NCBI RefSeq assembly: GCF_010015445.1 | Contig: NC_053127.1 | Coordinates: 11,638,776 to 11,702,775 of the forward strand | Origin: Perca fluviatilis | Lineage: Eukaryota > Chordata > Actinopteri > Perciformes > Percidae | Length of the DNA: 64,000 nt | Direction of reading: 5' to 3' | Shown: positions 45,152 to 56,720 of the stretch, piece after piece | Layout of the letters: each line of letters opens with the position of its first letter | Numbering within the stretch: position 1 is the stretch's first letter | Notes under the pieces: generated by a model | The model's database searches: none | Seen by the model: only the letters and a program-made list of their open reading frames with translations | What the model was told of the DNA's origin: nothing | Translations under genes and position numbers: made by a program

Positions 45152-45555
45152 TTAAAGCTATAGTGCGTAGTTTCTGTCTCCCGCATGAAGAATTCTAAGA
45201 AATCACAACAAAACTGTCGGCGCATCCACATGAGACAAGCCTTATATGATCGCGAACCACCCCCACCCCTCCCCCACACAGTTGCTAGTAGCCAAGGAGG
45301 ACACGGAGGATTAAAAACACATGGACTCTTCAGAAGAGGTAATTATCTTCACTCGAGTTTCTGCGTCCGAAAGTTGCCGGACACCACAATCTTCTGAACA
45401 TACAACACCAATTTCTAAACACAGCCATACTGAGAAATCCAGAGAGAGTTGTGTGGAGCGGATAGTCCTAATTAGCTTTGTAGCAACTCCTTTGTCAATG
45501 GCTTGAATGTAACGGACGTTCATTAATATCAAAAGGTTACGCACTAAAGCTTTAA
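45152..45555. mobile_element. TTAA MITE family D, copy 1 (full length)
   Basis: Left end TTAA then AGCTATAGTGCGTAGTTTCT; right end GCACTAAAGCT then TTAA (45552-45555). The 404-bp interior shares ordered blocks with copies at 55730-56108 and 56721-56971 (GAATTCTAAG, CTGTCGGC, CACAGTTGCTAGTAGCC, AACACATG, GGTAATTATCTTCACTCGAG, CAATCTTCTGAACATA). No transposase; frames on either strand are incidental. Confidence 0.92.
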
Positions 45556-46630
45556 GTAAGTAAGTGGATAAAGTAGCATATAAAGTATGTAATATTATAT
45601 TGGCTGGGTAACAAACCTTAATACTTTCTCAGCACCAACCAAAGTGTGTCTGTTGCACCGAGTATAGAAAATGGTCAAGTACCAAAAGCTGGCATCGGAT
45701 TCCTAATCCTGTTTAGGTATTCTTTAACTTGATGGTTCCAGTTTAAGTAAAAAATGTTGCTATTTTTACCCATTATATTTAGACAAAGTTCTTGTACAGT
45801 TGCTTAGACAACATTTTACAAGTTTGGGTTCTTTGGTTAAATGAGAAGAAAGGGGTTTGTACAAAAAAAAAAAAAAGGTATCAAAAAAATTCTGCTATCT
45901 GAACCAAAACGGTTATTGTTTCAGCACTACTATAAAAGAATTTCAAAACATACGCAACCCTACCATAGACCTGAATTCTGATGTCTTATTTGTGTTGACA
46001 GAGAAAACACAGACGTATCATGGCACAATGAGTGACCGGAAAACTCGGCTTCAAACGCTCTTATCGGCAAACACCCCTGACTGAAGTGTCCTTGAGCTAA
46101 AACCTTAATCCCTATCAGCTCCACCAAGGCTGCTCTGCACCAGACCTCTTCACGTGGAGGAGAATGGGCGAGAACCATAAGGTGGATTTCCCTTTAGGCG
46201 TCAATGAAGCATCACATTTAAGCGGAGGTAGTTGCTATACAGCCCTGCCTTAGCTTATATGGTGAGTTACCGATCACAATGGCATCTTGATAACAAATCC
46301 CCGTGAGGCTTTAATTTAAAAATCAGCCCTGCAGAAAAACTGAATCGTTAGCTTGTTTACAATGTGAATGCGTGAGCCAATATGTATGACGACAGAAATT
46401 TGAGGCACGAAGAATGAAGAATAATAGATTCATTACAGTACAATGTTTTCCCCAGAGCGGTCTTAAAGTCCATGATATTGCTTTTTCACACCTGGGGATT
46501 TGTGTGCTTAGCGCTTCATCCAGCAAGTCTATTGCATTTTTCTTCAGGTATTCTTACTACTTGTTTATTAAGCATATGAGTTTGACAAGGACAGAGTGGC
46601 TTAAACTGCTAGGGTGAGTGCAGCAAGGCC

Positions 46631-46632
<2 letters not shown>
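45556..46632. other. noncoding sequence without recognised features
   Basis: A-run at 45863-45876. No exon or transposon end recognised. Confidence 0.4.
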
Positions 46633-46672
<40 letters not shown>

Positions 46673-46701
46673 GTTGTTTTTGTGTGTGTGTGTGTGTGTG
46701 T
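46633..46701. repeat. interrupted (TG)n microsatellite
   Basis: Two TG tracts (46634-46670 and 46680-46701) separated by TTGTTGTTTT. Open frames of Cys-Val or Thr-His repeats across it are artefacts. Confidence 0.96.
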
Positions 46702-47889
46702 CTTGAGGTCTCTGAGGCCAAGAACCTCTGAAACCATCCTCGGAGGCAGCCGGCCCTGCGCCAAAACTGTTACTGCAATTCCTTTTGACAGCAGCGCCTT
46801 CATTGTCCAGGAAGGTGGGTATCCCTGCGTTGAGCAACGCTGACCACGGGCGTTAGCAGGGTTTGTGTAGGCAGAGTAATGCAGCACGCTTGCTTCGCAG
46901 CCTCGGTGAAGCCATCAAGGGGAGTATATTCTTTAGTGCACAAGTAGGCGTTTCTTTTTTTTGTGGTAATGAAATTGAGGCAAGAATTTAAAATGAGTCG
47001 GAGAGGAAATATATTGTGCAAAATGCCTGAAAGGATGGAAGGGATGGTTATGCAGTAAATATGGAATGAATTGCCTTCTGCCACAATGCAGCTTACTTGG
47101 AAGCTAGATTGATGTCCTACTCCGCTTACTACTGGAAACAGTGCTGTGTTGTTGCTGCTGCTGCATCAATAAAAACTTGTTTGATATTTAAGGAGGATTA
47201 ATCATCTTTCGGATGTTTGATTTGGATTGTGTACACTTTGCTGTGCTAGTGTCAGTCTATGTAGGACAGACTATGTAAGAGCCCTCGACTTTGCACGCAC
47301 AAGAAGAAATCAAAAGGAGATGGTAGACAGTTGTGTAATATGTTGGGAGTCCGTAGGAGTGAGCAACTGTAACGTTCTAAGGGTGTTTCAGCTCTGATCG
47401 TATCTGTCCCTGCAAAGTTCCCATATTATGTGTACTTTTGCTTCTTGTGTGCTCAATAGTGTGATCGTGGGAGTGGTATTTATGTCGCCTATGGTTAATA
47501 TCCATTTGTTATATCTATTTTATGTTAGTGTAGATTCCTGCATTATTGATATTGTAACTTATGTGGCCGCAACTGTCAATATTGAACTTACAGTAACCTT
47601 ACAGGGAAAAACAGTACCAAATTCAATTTCTTCAGGGGCTTTTACTTTTTCTGAGATACATGTGTAACAGGATTAGTTCTGTTGTGTGTGCATGTGCGTG
47701 CGTATGTGTGTGTGTGTGTCGTCCATCTTCCAAAATGACCAATCAGAAGAACAGCTACCTCTGCAGTTGCATGTTGCAGAAAATTGGCAATCACTTTTCT
47801 ATGCCACACAATTATGATCCTGAAAGCCTACTGGAGGGGGGACAGGGTAATTCAATTCAAGTAGGAGTAGGATAGGGTGGGTCACTCAC
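46702..47889. other. putative first-intron sequence of the minus-strand gene
   Basis: Noncoding; contains a short GT-rich patch at 47682-47719. It lies immediately 3' (minus strand) of the splice donor at 47884-47889, so its left-hand continuation would be intron 1 if the exon call is right. No second exon was recognised. Confidence 0.45.
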
Positions 47890-47950
47890 CATATGAAAGA
47901 GCCGCCACACAGATGAGGAGAGTCCATCTGCAATTCCGTACACCTGACAT
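47890..47950 (-). CDS. first coding exon of a secreted or membrane protein gene (partial)
   Basis: On the minus strand an ATG (47950-47948) with A at -3 (CTACCATG) opens 20 codons plus one base, then GTGAGT (47889-47884), a consensus splice donor. The encoded start is MSGVRNCR followed by the hydrophobic core WTLLICVAALSY and a Gly completed across the junction. That is the shape of a signal peptide: basic N-region and a 12-residue hydrophobic region. The intron is phase 1, common just after signal-peptide exons of extracellular modular proteins. Upstream sequence is GC-rich and promoter-like, which supports a real gene start. Exons 2 onward should lie at lower coordinates or beyond the window. 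I do not recognise the gene; receptor, adhesion and growth-factor families are all possible. Confidence 0.62.
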
Positions 47951-48735
47951 GGTAGAAATCCCAGAAGGCGTTATGTTAAATCCCAGTTGTTCCAGTAGCC
48001 GATGGTGGATAAATAAACCTCTCTGCAGGGGTTAGCCTCCACGCGATGCTGTTGCAGTTCTTCCGAGGGTCTTAAGTTGGATAATGGGTAACAGATAGGC
48101 TAAATGAATGTTGAGCGAGTGTGTGTGCGTAACACGGTGTATGATGCCCGTCGAGGTCTTGGAAAATGTGATTGTCCAGCAAGTCTTTACGGTGTCTTGG
48201 CGAGCAGCAAACCTAAGGCACGGCCAAACCGCGTCTTCTCCAGGCAAAAAGAGAGCGTTTTCTTTCCCCCCCACACGGGAGAAGAAAGTTGCAAGTATGC
48301 TGCTCCAAACTGGACAACTGGGGAAAGAGAGAAACCCAGTGTTCCTGAAACGGATCCAAGTCCTTGCGCGAAACCCGTCCCCAAAAAGCATAAATCAATG
48401 GACATCAGTTGAGAGATGACGCGCGCGCTCTGGTTTAGGCTAAAAAAAAAAAAAGGCTAGACTAGTGTAAATAAAAAGCAGACGAGAAAGAGCAGCAGAA
48501 GGTGTCTAATGTGATAAGTCAGTCTCCAATGAAGAATTCAAAAATGAAATTCCTTGCGCAAATCATGGAAACAGGCGATGGAGGGAGAGAGAGAAGGGCG
48601 AAAAGGCATCCGACCGGGCTCCGCACCGCTCTGGTTCAGCTCTCACTGACTTCTCGGGGTTCATTTGACATCCGCAGCCGATAGGAGAAGATGGGAATAC
48701 ATTCAGAGCCGTAAACGGCGAAATTGCACCCTTAA
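47951..48735 (-). other. probable 5' untranslated region
   Basis: Sequence between the ATG and a TATA-like motif about 810 bp upstream on the minus strand. It is GC-richer than the average here and has CpGs (for example GCGCGCGC at 48420-48427). The exact transcription start and any 5'UTR intron cannot be seen. Opposed frames at 48032-48412 are incidental to the higher GC content. Confidence 0.45.
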
Positions 48736-48755
48736 ACAAGCCAGAAATGTCCGGG

Positions 48756-48763
48756 CTATATAG
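48756..48763 (-). promoter_or_regulatory. TATA-box-like motif
   Basis: GGGCTATATAGCC on the minus strand, in a CpG-containing region (to about 49200). Placed to give a start near 48730. The core is palindromic, so it would also read on the plus strand. The assignment rests on position and sequence only. Confidence 0.4.
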
Positions 48764-49200
48764 CCGCTTTCCTCTGGAGGTCTCCAGTAGTTCACCTACC
48801 GCAGCGTGTTGACTCAGTCACTGAGCTGGGTATCACTGTGCGAACATAAGAAGAGCACGCATTTCCAAAAAAATAATAAAAGTCCTAGCTGCTACTTCTG
48901 TTCCGCTTTTAGCCTACTTTGTGACGTTAAGCCAGAAAGCCGGAGCTGAGCATCGTCGGTGCTGCCTACCGGGAGTCTGAAACACAGCCAAGTCCGACGA
49001 ACTCTCCGGTTGTGGGTTTTAATCCCAATTAGCCGACTTCACTGCAGCTGTGTGCGGTGTTTCTGGGGGGGGGGGACGGAGTTTATTTAGACGCTGTCTT
49101 CTCCGCGGCTCTCTCGGTCCGCTTTTTAACTCCGCTCCAAACTAAACGCGTGCACCTTCAAACGTGCAATTCGCACTCGTTAAGACAGCCACAATGTGAA
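48764..49200 (-). promoter_or_regulatory. CpG-enriched putative promoter region
   Basis: CpGs cluster at 48940-49015 (GCATCGTCGG, CTACCGGGAG, TCCGACGAACTCTCCGG) and 49075-49190 (TCTCCGCGGCTCTCTCGGTCC, a G9 run at 49066-49074). Just beyond 49200 the sequence turns strongly AT-rich. Contrast with both sides marks it as the likely promoter of the minus-strand gene. Confidence 0.5.
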
Positions 49201-50745
49201 AGCTCATATCCGGTAATAATCTTCAAAGTAAAATAAAATAAATAAATATTAAGCAACTATATATTTAATTTGGGGTAATGTCAAGTGAAATAAATATTAT
49301 TTTCAGTAGCTATGAAAATACAATGTAATTTCATACAAGGTAATTATACATTATTACAATTATGGTTAGGATTAATATTAGTATTGGCGTGTAAAAAAAA
49401 ATAGAGCTGTTTAAATATGTACACACAGTTTTCCATAAATGCTCAACAATTAACATTAATATATAGCCTAGGCCTACAGGATTACAAGCAGAGATGATGC
49501 AATACAAATATTAAAACTATTAGACCAAAGCATGTGTTTAAGCAGTCAATTAGTTTAGGATGGATCCTAAACGATCCCTAATGCATGGTGACTAATAGCA
49601 TCCACGTTATGGAAAGACTTAATAAACTTGAAAGTATTTTTTATACAAGTTTATTTTAGGCCTCAGCTGATACTCCTTAAGCTAGCTGTACGTGCATCAA
49701 CATGGCTCCAGACCTCTGGAATTAGGCTACTTAAAAGTCTAAATATCAGGCTCGTATCCTTCTTTTACATGATACAGTTTGTATGCTTTTATTTTAAAAA
49801 GCAACACAGCTAACGTCCGGTCGTGTCCATATTAAGTGTTGTGAACTTTTTGTAGCTCAAACCGGGCATTACAGACAAAAATTAATCACGTGAGTGGCTT
49901 ACCCGCCTCCTTCTCATCAGAGAGGCAAATCTCCCGAAGAAAGAGCCTTCACTCCTGCACAGTCATGGCTTCACTTTTGTGCTGGTTGGGAGGTAATAAG
50001 AGTGTATAAACTTGTCTGTTCTTTAGTTACAAGTCCGGTAGCCTACATGAGTAGGCTAATCCATATGAAGCATTGTAAAAAAAACTTCACATGTTTAGGT
50101 ATTATATATTACTCACAGCTCATATGTTGATCTGATGAACACAGGTGCAATTTATAACATTACCATTGGCTGTATCCCATTTAGGTGTGTCAGTTCCCTT
50201 GTGTTCTGCATGCTGGCTTACTGGTGCACCCATTAAACAGAGCTAACATAAGTGTTATTGGTTATGCCTATGCTTTCTCTATTATGTCAAGTCAAGTTAG
50301 TGCCATCAGAAAGGTATATTAGGGTAAATTAGGAGTCTAATGGGTTAAATATCTACCATTAAGCTCTTTTTAGACATGGAATACATAATGTTGCTGGCAA
50401 AAATGTAGGCGTCCATTATGTTAATGTTCCATAATGGCTTTTTAAAAACATAGGCCTAACAGACCCGAAAAAATAACATCAAGGCAGAAGAGTGTTCTTA
50501 ACTGTCTCACAGGTTGCATCAGTGATGGGTTTTAAAATGTATTTTGACGTTGTTGCCATATAGTCAGACTTTGCAGTTGGCATGGAAGAAAGTTGAAAAT
50601 ATAGGGAGTGAGTGATACAAAAAAAGACTGATCGGACATAATAAGAATTTTAACATGTTAAATGTTATAGGTCCGGTTTGTAAAGGTCTCAGCCAGGCCG
50701 CTGTAGAAGACGACAGCAGGAAAAGCTGCATGTGACGTTTCTTTA
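49201..50745. other. AT-rich upstream sequence without recognised features
   Basis: Low-GC DNA with AATAAATA-type words at 49230-49300. Short frames at 49628-49813 and 49894-50130 have no motif. No repeat boundary recognised. Confidence 0.4.
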
Positions 50746-51200
50746 TTAAAGTGCTCATATTATGCTTTTTGGCTTTTTCCCTTTCCTTTATTGTGTTATA
50801 TCTCTTTTTTGTGCATGTTATAGTTTTACAAAGTGAAAAAGCCCAAAGTCCACCTCAAAGGCACTTACCATCTCCAACAGAAAACACTGTTCACAAACTG
50901 CTCCAAACAGCTCTATTGTAGTCCAGCCTTTACTTCCGTGACGAACGTGCGTCACTTTGTAACACACGTTATAATGCTCGCCTAGCTGCTAGCGTGGCAC
51001 GCCCTCATACTGTGCTTCTGACTTACCTGGTTACTAGTTACTAGGGAGTGCGAATCCCAACAAAGATGGAACAGAAGTGAGATGCCTCAATCTGTAGCTA
51101 AAACAGGTGTTTTTTGAAAATTAAAACATGTAAACCTATTCTGATATCACCTCTAAATACAATTCTGAATCTGAAAATGAGCATAATATGAGCACTTTAA
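50746..51200. mobile_element. TTAA MITE family E
   Basis: Left end TTAA then AGTGCTCATATTATGCT; right end AGCATAATATGAGCACT then TTAA (to 51200). The 17-bp inverted repeats are perfect. The 455-bp interior holds no transposase. The shape matches family D and the elements at 11943 and 52595: TTAA, then AG, with CT before the second TTAA. Confidence 0.95.
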
Positions 51201-52594
51201 AACTTACAACGGCAGAGAGCCCCCATGGCTTCAGGGTTAAGACGGCAACCGTAAACAACTTCCCAGGTTTGAGGTTGTTTTCTCTCTGCTTCTTCATTCT
51301 TCTCGTCTCTATTAATACATTGGTTATCTGATTGCATACATGTTTTGGAAGTTGACGAAAGATATGGTGATCTGGGGTAGGGGTAGACCAACAAGCCAAA
51401 CGTCAACAACGCGTAGACCTTTTTTCACAGCAGAAATATTGACTTGTCAAAGCAAGAAAAGCACAGATGTAATTAAAACTGTTAGAGATGGCTCTGTTCC
51501 ATTTAAGTGTAGCAGTAAGTCATGACAGTGAGCCAGCATACACAGTGACAGGGTCCTGAAACCGCAACTGTGGTTGTCCCGCTATGTTATGTCAAAATGT
51601 CTGCTGTGAAAATGGTCTGAGGCGCACAGTCAGCATAGCCGTGAACTGCAATATTTCAAGTTCATGAGCTGGCTTTATGCGTCAGCTTCAATACTTAATT
51701 ATTGAGGTTTTTGAGTGTCATCGAGAGATTGCAGAGTCCAGCGTAAGAACCATGCAGGGACTTAAATGTGACATGGACAAATTATTCAAATCAAATCATC
51801 TGTTACGTCATAACTTCCAGTTACGCATGAGACACAAAACTTTACGTAGTTCTTTGTTCTGTTAACAAGAAGAAAAACAAATCACCAAGACCGGGGTTGG
51901 TTGTCGCACTTTTTTACTCTTGTGTAAATTGCTCATCATTAAAACGTAATTCAATAGTCATTCCTAATTAAATGAAAGCTTAATGTCTTGCCTTGAAATC
52001 GGTATCCCATTTATTTTCACAACCTATTGTAACAAGAACTAATTAACCATCAAAGATGCTCTGACACATTGTGACAACCAACCCCATCACGAGGTATGGG
52101 GTTAGTTGTCACTATTGTTATGAATGGGGTTTCAGTAAAAACAAATTTTTAATACAGGAACACCAAAAGGGTTTTGAAATGGATACCCCATCTATAATAG
52201 TACTCATCAATGCCCCTTGTGTTTAAACCAGGCATTTGAACCGGGTGATTCTTTGTTTCAATTATTCTCTGTAATGAGAAGTAAAATAAAGGAATTTACA
52301 GTGCTGAAAAAAAATCTAGCCTTTATTAAAGCTATTGTTTCATAATTCATCATGAATATAAGATAAATAAGCAGTGAGATTGAAATAAATGAATCTCCAC
52401 ATACATTATGTGACAACCAGTCCCCAGAGCAGTGGGACAACCATCCCCAACTGGCCACTTGACAAACATTTTAAGCTAGCTACCACATTGCTTTAGCTTG
52501 CTAGCTTGAAATTGACTCAAATCAAAGATATTCATTTCAACTTTTTAATATGCTTTTAATGCGTTTTTTTCACAAGAGCTAGTCATGATCATTC
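51201..52594. other. noncoding sequence without recognised features
   Basis: No exon or repeat end supported; overlapping 61-87 codon frames at 51136-51525 lie on both strands and partly in the neighbouring MITE. Confidence 0.4.
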
Positions 52595-52981
52595 TTAAAG
52601 GTGCTCTAAGTGATGCGACCAAGTCGCTTGGTTATGACACAATCGTTAGCCTATTTTTACAAAAACGTCTGCTACAGAATACTAATGTCATGAATACGCA
52701 TTGTGGAAGTAGCCTACGTGCTAACACTGCTGCATTGATGGCTCAACCAGCTGCTTCTTGTCGGTTATTGGCTGGAACATTGTTTGTTATGGTTCGTGGG
52801 GCAGGTTGGCGCAATTTGTTTTTGTTGCCGTTTGTGGAGCTTGAGCTGTCTTCAGAGACCGCGTTTTTTTACAGTGTGTTCAGGGGACAGGCAGCTAGCG
52901 GATAGTGAGGAGATGTTTGTTGTATGTGACAAAAAATGTTGTAGCCTAAAAAACGTGTCACATCACTTAGTGCACCTTTAA
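52595..52981. mobile_element. TTAA MITE family F
   Basis: Left end TTAA then AGGTGCTCTAAGTGATG; right end CATCACTTAGTGCACCT then TTAA (52978-52981), inverted with one mismatch. 387 bp in all. The 106-codon plus-strand frame at 52585-52905 covers most of the element and starts outside it, so it is not a gene. Confidence 0.93.
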
Positions 52982-52998
52982 CCCTTCACTCGCTGCTT

Positions 52999-53191
52999 CT
53001 TTTTTTTAAGATTATTTTTTTGGGCTTTTCCACCTTTAATTGATAGTACAGCTAGGTGAGAAAGGGGAGAGAGAGGTGGAAGACGTGCAGGAAATCGTCA
53101 TAGATCGGATTCAAACCCTGGACCTCTGCGTCGAGGCATAAACCTCTCAGTATATGTGCGCCTGCTCTACCCACTGAACCAACCCGGCCAT
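52999..53191 (-). mobile_element. tRNA-derived SINE with 14-bp target-site duplications
   Basis: TTCACTCGCTGCTT occurs at 52985-52998 and 53192-53205 and brackets the element exactly. On the minus strand the tRNA-like head reads GGCCGGGTTGGTTCAGTGGG then TAGAGC (A box, 53164-53181) and GGTTTGAATCC (B box, 53107-53117). The 3' end is A-rich (plus-strand T run). The perfect duplication indicates a comparatively young insertion. Confidence 0.93.
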
Positions 53192-53205
53192 TTCACTCGC
53201 TGCTT

Positions 53206-54875
53206 TTGCTGCTCTTTGTGGTAGGCTAGTTAACAATCTAGCAAAGCAATGAAAACATTTTAATAAGTGGACATTCCCATGTTAAGTGGTTTAAGAGATG
53301 TATTTCTTCCCTGTAGCCTGTCTGTAATGCAGAAAGTTGCTGAATCCATTGTCTTATTTTAATAACCTCTTGCAGTAAGGGGCTAACAGGCAAGTCCCAT
53401 CGTGCCCAAGAACTTAACAAGAGCAGCTTTCTCTGCTTTAGCAGCTAATCTATCAGGACCACTTATGCAAATCAAGTCACTTGCAATTTTCCAGTTAGAA
53501 CACCTGAGCCGCAGCAGCAGCAGCAGCAGCAGCAGGCAGCCAGGTGAGAGAGCAGACTGTGGTTCCCCACTGCACCAGCCAGCAGCACGGAGAAGACGGG
53601 CTGCCGCAGGCTTCACTGGTGCAGCTCTGAGATGACCGTTAACGGTTTGTTAATGCATTTGACTTTGTAATTTATCATTTTGTCCTCTGACATTTAGAAA
53701 AGACTTATTGTCAAATGGAGAACTTATTTCTTCAAACTCTTGTGCCTCTGAAGACATAAGAGTCTCTCATGGTGATGAATTAGGATGTGCCTCGTCTGGG
53801 AATTTAATACCACCTGGAATTACACCTGAATATTTGGCTTGTTCTATACTGAAAAAATGGCAGCTATTCATTTAAATCAAACCTTCCCCCGTTGTTACAC
53901 CTTCACATTGTCACTTCTCAAATTTAATAGATTCATTTAGTCAAATGTGCTAACAAGTTCTCCTGCCAAGTGTGGACCACATTCCCATGTGAGAAATGCT
54001 TCTGCTTACAGTTTTGCACATCAGATTTTGTCCCTTTTGAGACAGCCTAATGGATTTTCAATTTGTTTGATGCCGATGCTACTGCGTTAGCTCTCGCATT
54101 GTCATTTCGGCAACATTGTCTATGCTCATTCAGCTGTTTGACACATCTTCGTCTTTCTGTTGTCAACAACATAACGAGGGTTCTGTTTGATGGTCTGAAT
54201 CTTGAATAAAAAATTTTCCCTGCAAAAGTGTTTTTTATCCCAATTTGTCCGTATCTTATTCTTCTAGAACACGCAAATTTTTTGGATCAGAGTTTTTGGA
54301 TTTGAACATGATTATTTCTTATGTTAAAAGCACTGTTATATGCTTTATAAGTGCTATGAAATCATATTGTCCCCAAAGCTGCTCCCACACACACAGACAT
54401 ACGTCAAGTACACTCACATCACAAAGCGATTACATTTGTTCCAACACACCTATAATTTCTCCTCAGTTCCCTTTATAGTTGTTAAGATGTTGTAATTATT
54501 GCCGAAAAACATTTTTTCATAGACACAAGCCAACACTACCACCATATTTGATCATAATCAGTGAGTTCTTATTTCCTAGCAAGCAAGGGGCAATGCTGTC
54601 TGAGAAGGACCATACATTGATGCAACTATACCAGTCAATATGGGAAGACAGAGAAAAGGAGCGCTTCTTTTTGGTGGTGGATGAACAAAGTCTAACAAGG
54701 TGCTCTTTGGTGCAGGGGTAATCCAATAGTACCAGAACAGCATGAAAACCAAGGCACTTTTGTTGAAGAAAAAAGCCAGTCAATAGCCTGTGCAATATTT
54801 TGACAAACATTGTCACATTTTTCCACTATGGTAAACTTGTGCCATGAAAATAGATTATAACTTGTGCTCTTCTTT
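53206..54875. other. noncoding sequence with a CAG repeat
   Basis: (CAG)n at 53511-53535 within an open 77-codon plus-strand frame (53402-53635). No domain or splice support. Remaining sequence is AT-rich and unique-looking. Confidence 0.45.
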
Positions 54876-55037
54876 TTGGATTAGTTTTTGGACATTTTAG
54901 GCCTTTATTGATAGGACAGCTGAAGACATGAATGTAGAGAGAGAGGGGGAATGACATGCAGCGAAGGGCTACAGGTTGGAGTAGAAACCTCTGTATATGG
55001 GCACGGGTTCTACCAGGTGAGCTAACCAGGCGCCCAA
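54876..55037 (-). mobile_element. tRNA-derived SINE, second copy
   Basis: Same family and strand as 52999-53191, about 1.7 kb away. The minus strand reads GGCGCCTGGTTAGCTCACCT then GGTAGAAC (A-box region, right end) and later a CATTCCCCCTCTCTCTC-type body and CTGTCCTATCAATAAAGGCC (3' part). The B box is degraded. Flanking duplications are not clear. Confidence 0.8.
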
Positions 55038-55149
55038 CATGTAATCTTCTAACTGGTTTGTAGTGATGTCACATACTTCCATGCACAGTATTTAGCAATA
55101 TATTAAAATGTCTCCACAACTGACGAATACATAGTAGTAAAAGTTTGTA

Positions 55150-55550
55150 TTTACATTTATGGTGCACAGAAGAAAAACCTTTCACAATTTTTGTTTTCAC
55201 ATATCCTGTGAAATATCTTTACATCTACTGGATAGATTGACATGACATGGCCCCCTTGGGAGGAATTGGAATAACATGAGAGATACCTTCACTTTACATA
55301 GGCTAAAGCACAATCATCAGGTCCAAATTCCAATTTTTCCAACATTTTGGTTCATGACTAAATACCTGCAAAACTAATTAACTAAACTTTAAAATTCAAA
55401 AATGTTTGTATGCTAAAATTCTAAACTAAGAGGGTGAACATTATACCTGCTTCACTTCAACATGTTAGCATGCTGACATTAGCATTTAGCTCAAAGTACC
55501 GCTGTGCAGCCTCACAGAGCCACTAACATGGCTGTAGACTGTAGACAATT
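55150..55550 (-). repeat. dispersed repeat family G, minus-strand copy
   Basis: On the minus strand it contains GCATGCTAACATG, TTTTGCAGGTATTTAGTCAT, a CCTGATGATTGTGC-like block, CAATCTATCCAGTAGATGTA and AGATATTTCAC. A plus-strand fragment of the same family lies at 58380-58545. I recognise the words as a common fish repeat of unsettled class. Confidence 0.6.
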
Positions 55551-55574
55551 TGTTTTTAACTTTGATTGTTGCTA

Positions 55575-55622
55575 ATTCATTCAACAACTTTATTAATTCC
55601 ACAATGGACAATTAGTTAAGAG
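55575..55622 (-). repeat. retroposon-tail-like fragment
   Basis: The minus strand reads ATTGTCCATTGTGGAATTAA then TAAAGTTGTTG. It resembles the TGGATTAATAAAG tail of the SINE at 21252-21690. Too short for classification. Confidence 0.4.
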
Positions 55623-55729
55623 CAACTATAGACAACACAAACATACAAACAACACACAAGCCTATTAGGCCTACACCCTAGAGAGTATATTAAAAAATAT
55701 AGAGATTTTATCCATTTAGTCATAAATAT

Positions 55730-56108
55730 TTAAGCTATAGTGCGTAGTTTCTGTTGCCCCCATGAGGAATTCTAAGTAATGACGACAACACTGTCGGCCT
55801 GTCCACATGATCCAAGCCTTCCGTGATCCCGCACGCACCTCCACCCCTCCTCCACACAGTTGCTAGTAGCCAAGGAGGAAACAGAGGATTAAAAACACAT
55901 GATGAACTCTTCAGAAGAGATAATTATCTTCACTCGAATTTCTGTGCAGGAAAGTCACCGGACAACACAATCTTCTGAACATAGACATACTTAGAAATAC
56001 AGAGAGAGTTTTGTGGAGCTGATAGTCTTAATTAGCTTTGTAGCAACTTATTTGGCAATGGCTTGAATGTCTTCATTAATATCCAAAAGTTACACACTAG
56101 AGCTTTAA
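55730..56108. mobile_element. TTAA MITE family D, copy 2
   Basis: Starts TTAAGCTATAGTGCGTAGTT (one A lost after TTAA) and ends CACACTAGAGCTTTAA. Collinear with copy 1 over its length with moderate divergence. Its left flank is also similar to that of copy 3. Confidence 0.9.
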
Positions 56109-56549
56109 TGTTATAGATAAATGATTACGATTTGAAAAGAAAGTTTTCACAAGTTTAACTTTTGCAAAATCTTTAAATGTATTTTTCAGGACAACGCTGG
56201 TCATAATATACGGCTGTGTGCTGCAGTCACAGCAGCAATATGTTGAGGGGAGGTTTCTGTGTAAAATGCACAACTTAATTTATGTGCAGTCTAGGCAATG
56301 GCTACATGCTTTAAGGCACATAAAGTAGTGTTTAGTTTTAAATGCTGCAGAAGCTCCAGCAGAATAATTGCCTGCAACCACACTTTAACTGTATAATCCA
56401 AAACCTAATGATGTGAGAACTAAATACTTTTCTGAATGTATTACCTTTTAGTAGGAAAAGCTCTGCTTGTATTCATGTGATATATTATGTGATTGCTGTC
56501 TTTACCAGTATGCAAGATATGATACATCTTTGCTTTGAATTATTTATTA

Positions 56550-56591
56550 TTTAAGTGACTTTGAGTCCTTGAAAAGTGCTATACAAATTCA

Positions 56592-56623
<32 letters not shown>
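56550..56623 (+). repeat. LINE 3' tail with (TTA)n
   Basis: GAAAAGTGCTATACAAATTC followed by (TTA)n at 56593-56623, the same tail style as the L2-group fragment ending at 2602. No coding part of the LINE remains. Confidence 0.65.
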
Positions 56624-56625
<2 letters not shown>

Positions 56626-56720
56626 ATTTCAGAGCTGATGTAGAATTGTGGAGAATAAAATGTGTGTAGGTGAAAACAGCACCCGCCATCCCAGTCAAAA
56701 CTTTATTTAGTCATGAATAT

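Noticed and set aside
49972..49995. ATG followed by a short hydrophobic run and GGTAATAAG as a second first exon
   Set aside because: Only seven to nine codons, no promoter-like context, and a weak donor; chance is likely.
50746..51409. Overlapping 70-87 codon frames at 51136-51409 as a gene
   Set aside because: They begin outside and run into the right end of a TTAA MITE, without motifs.
53402..53635. Poly-serine/CAG-repeat protein exon
   Set aside because: Open frame is driven by the CAG tract; no consistent splice sites or homology recognised.
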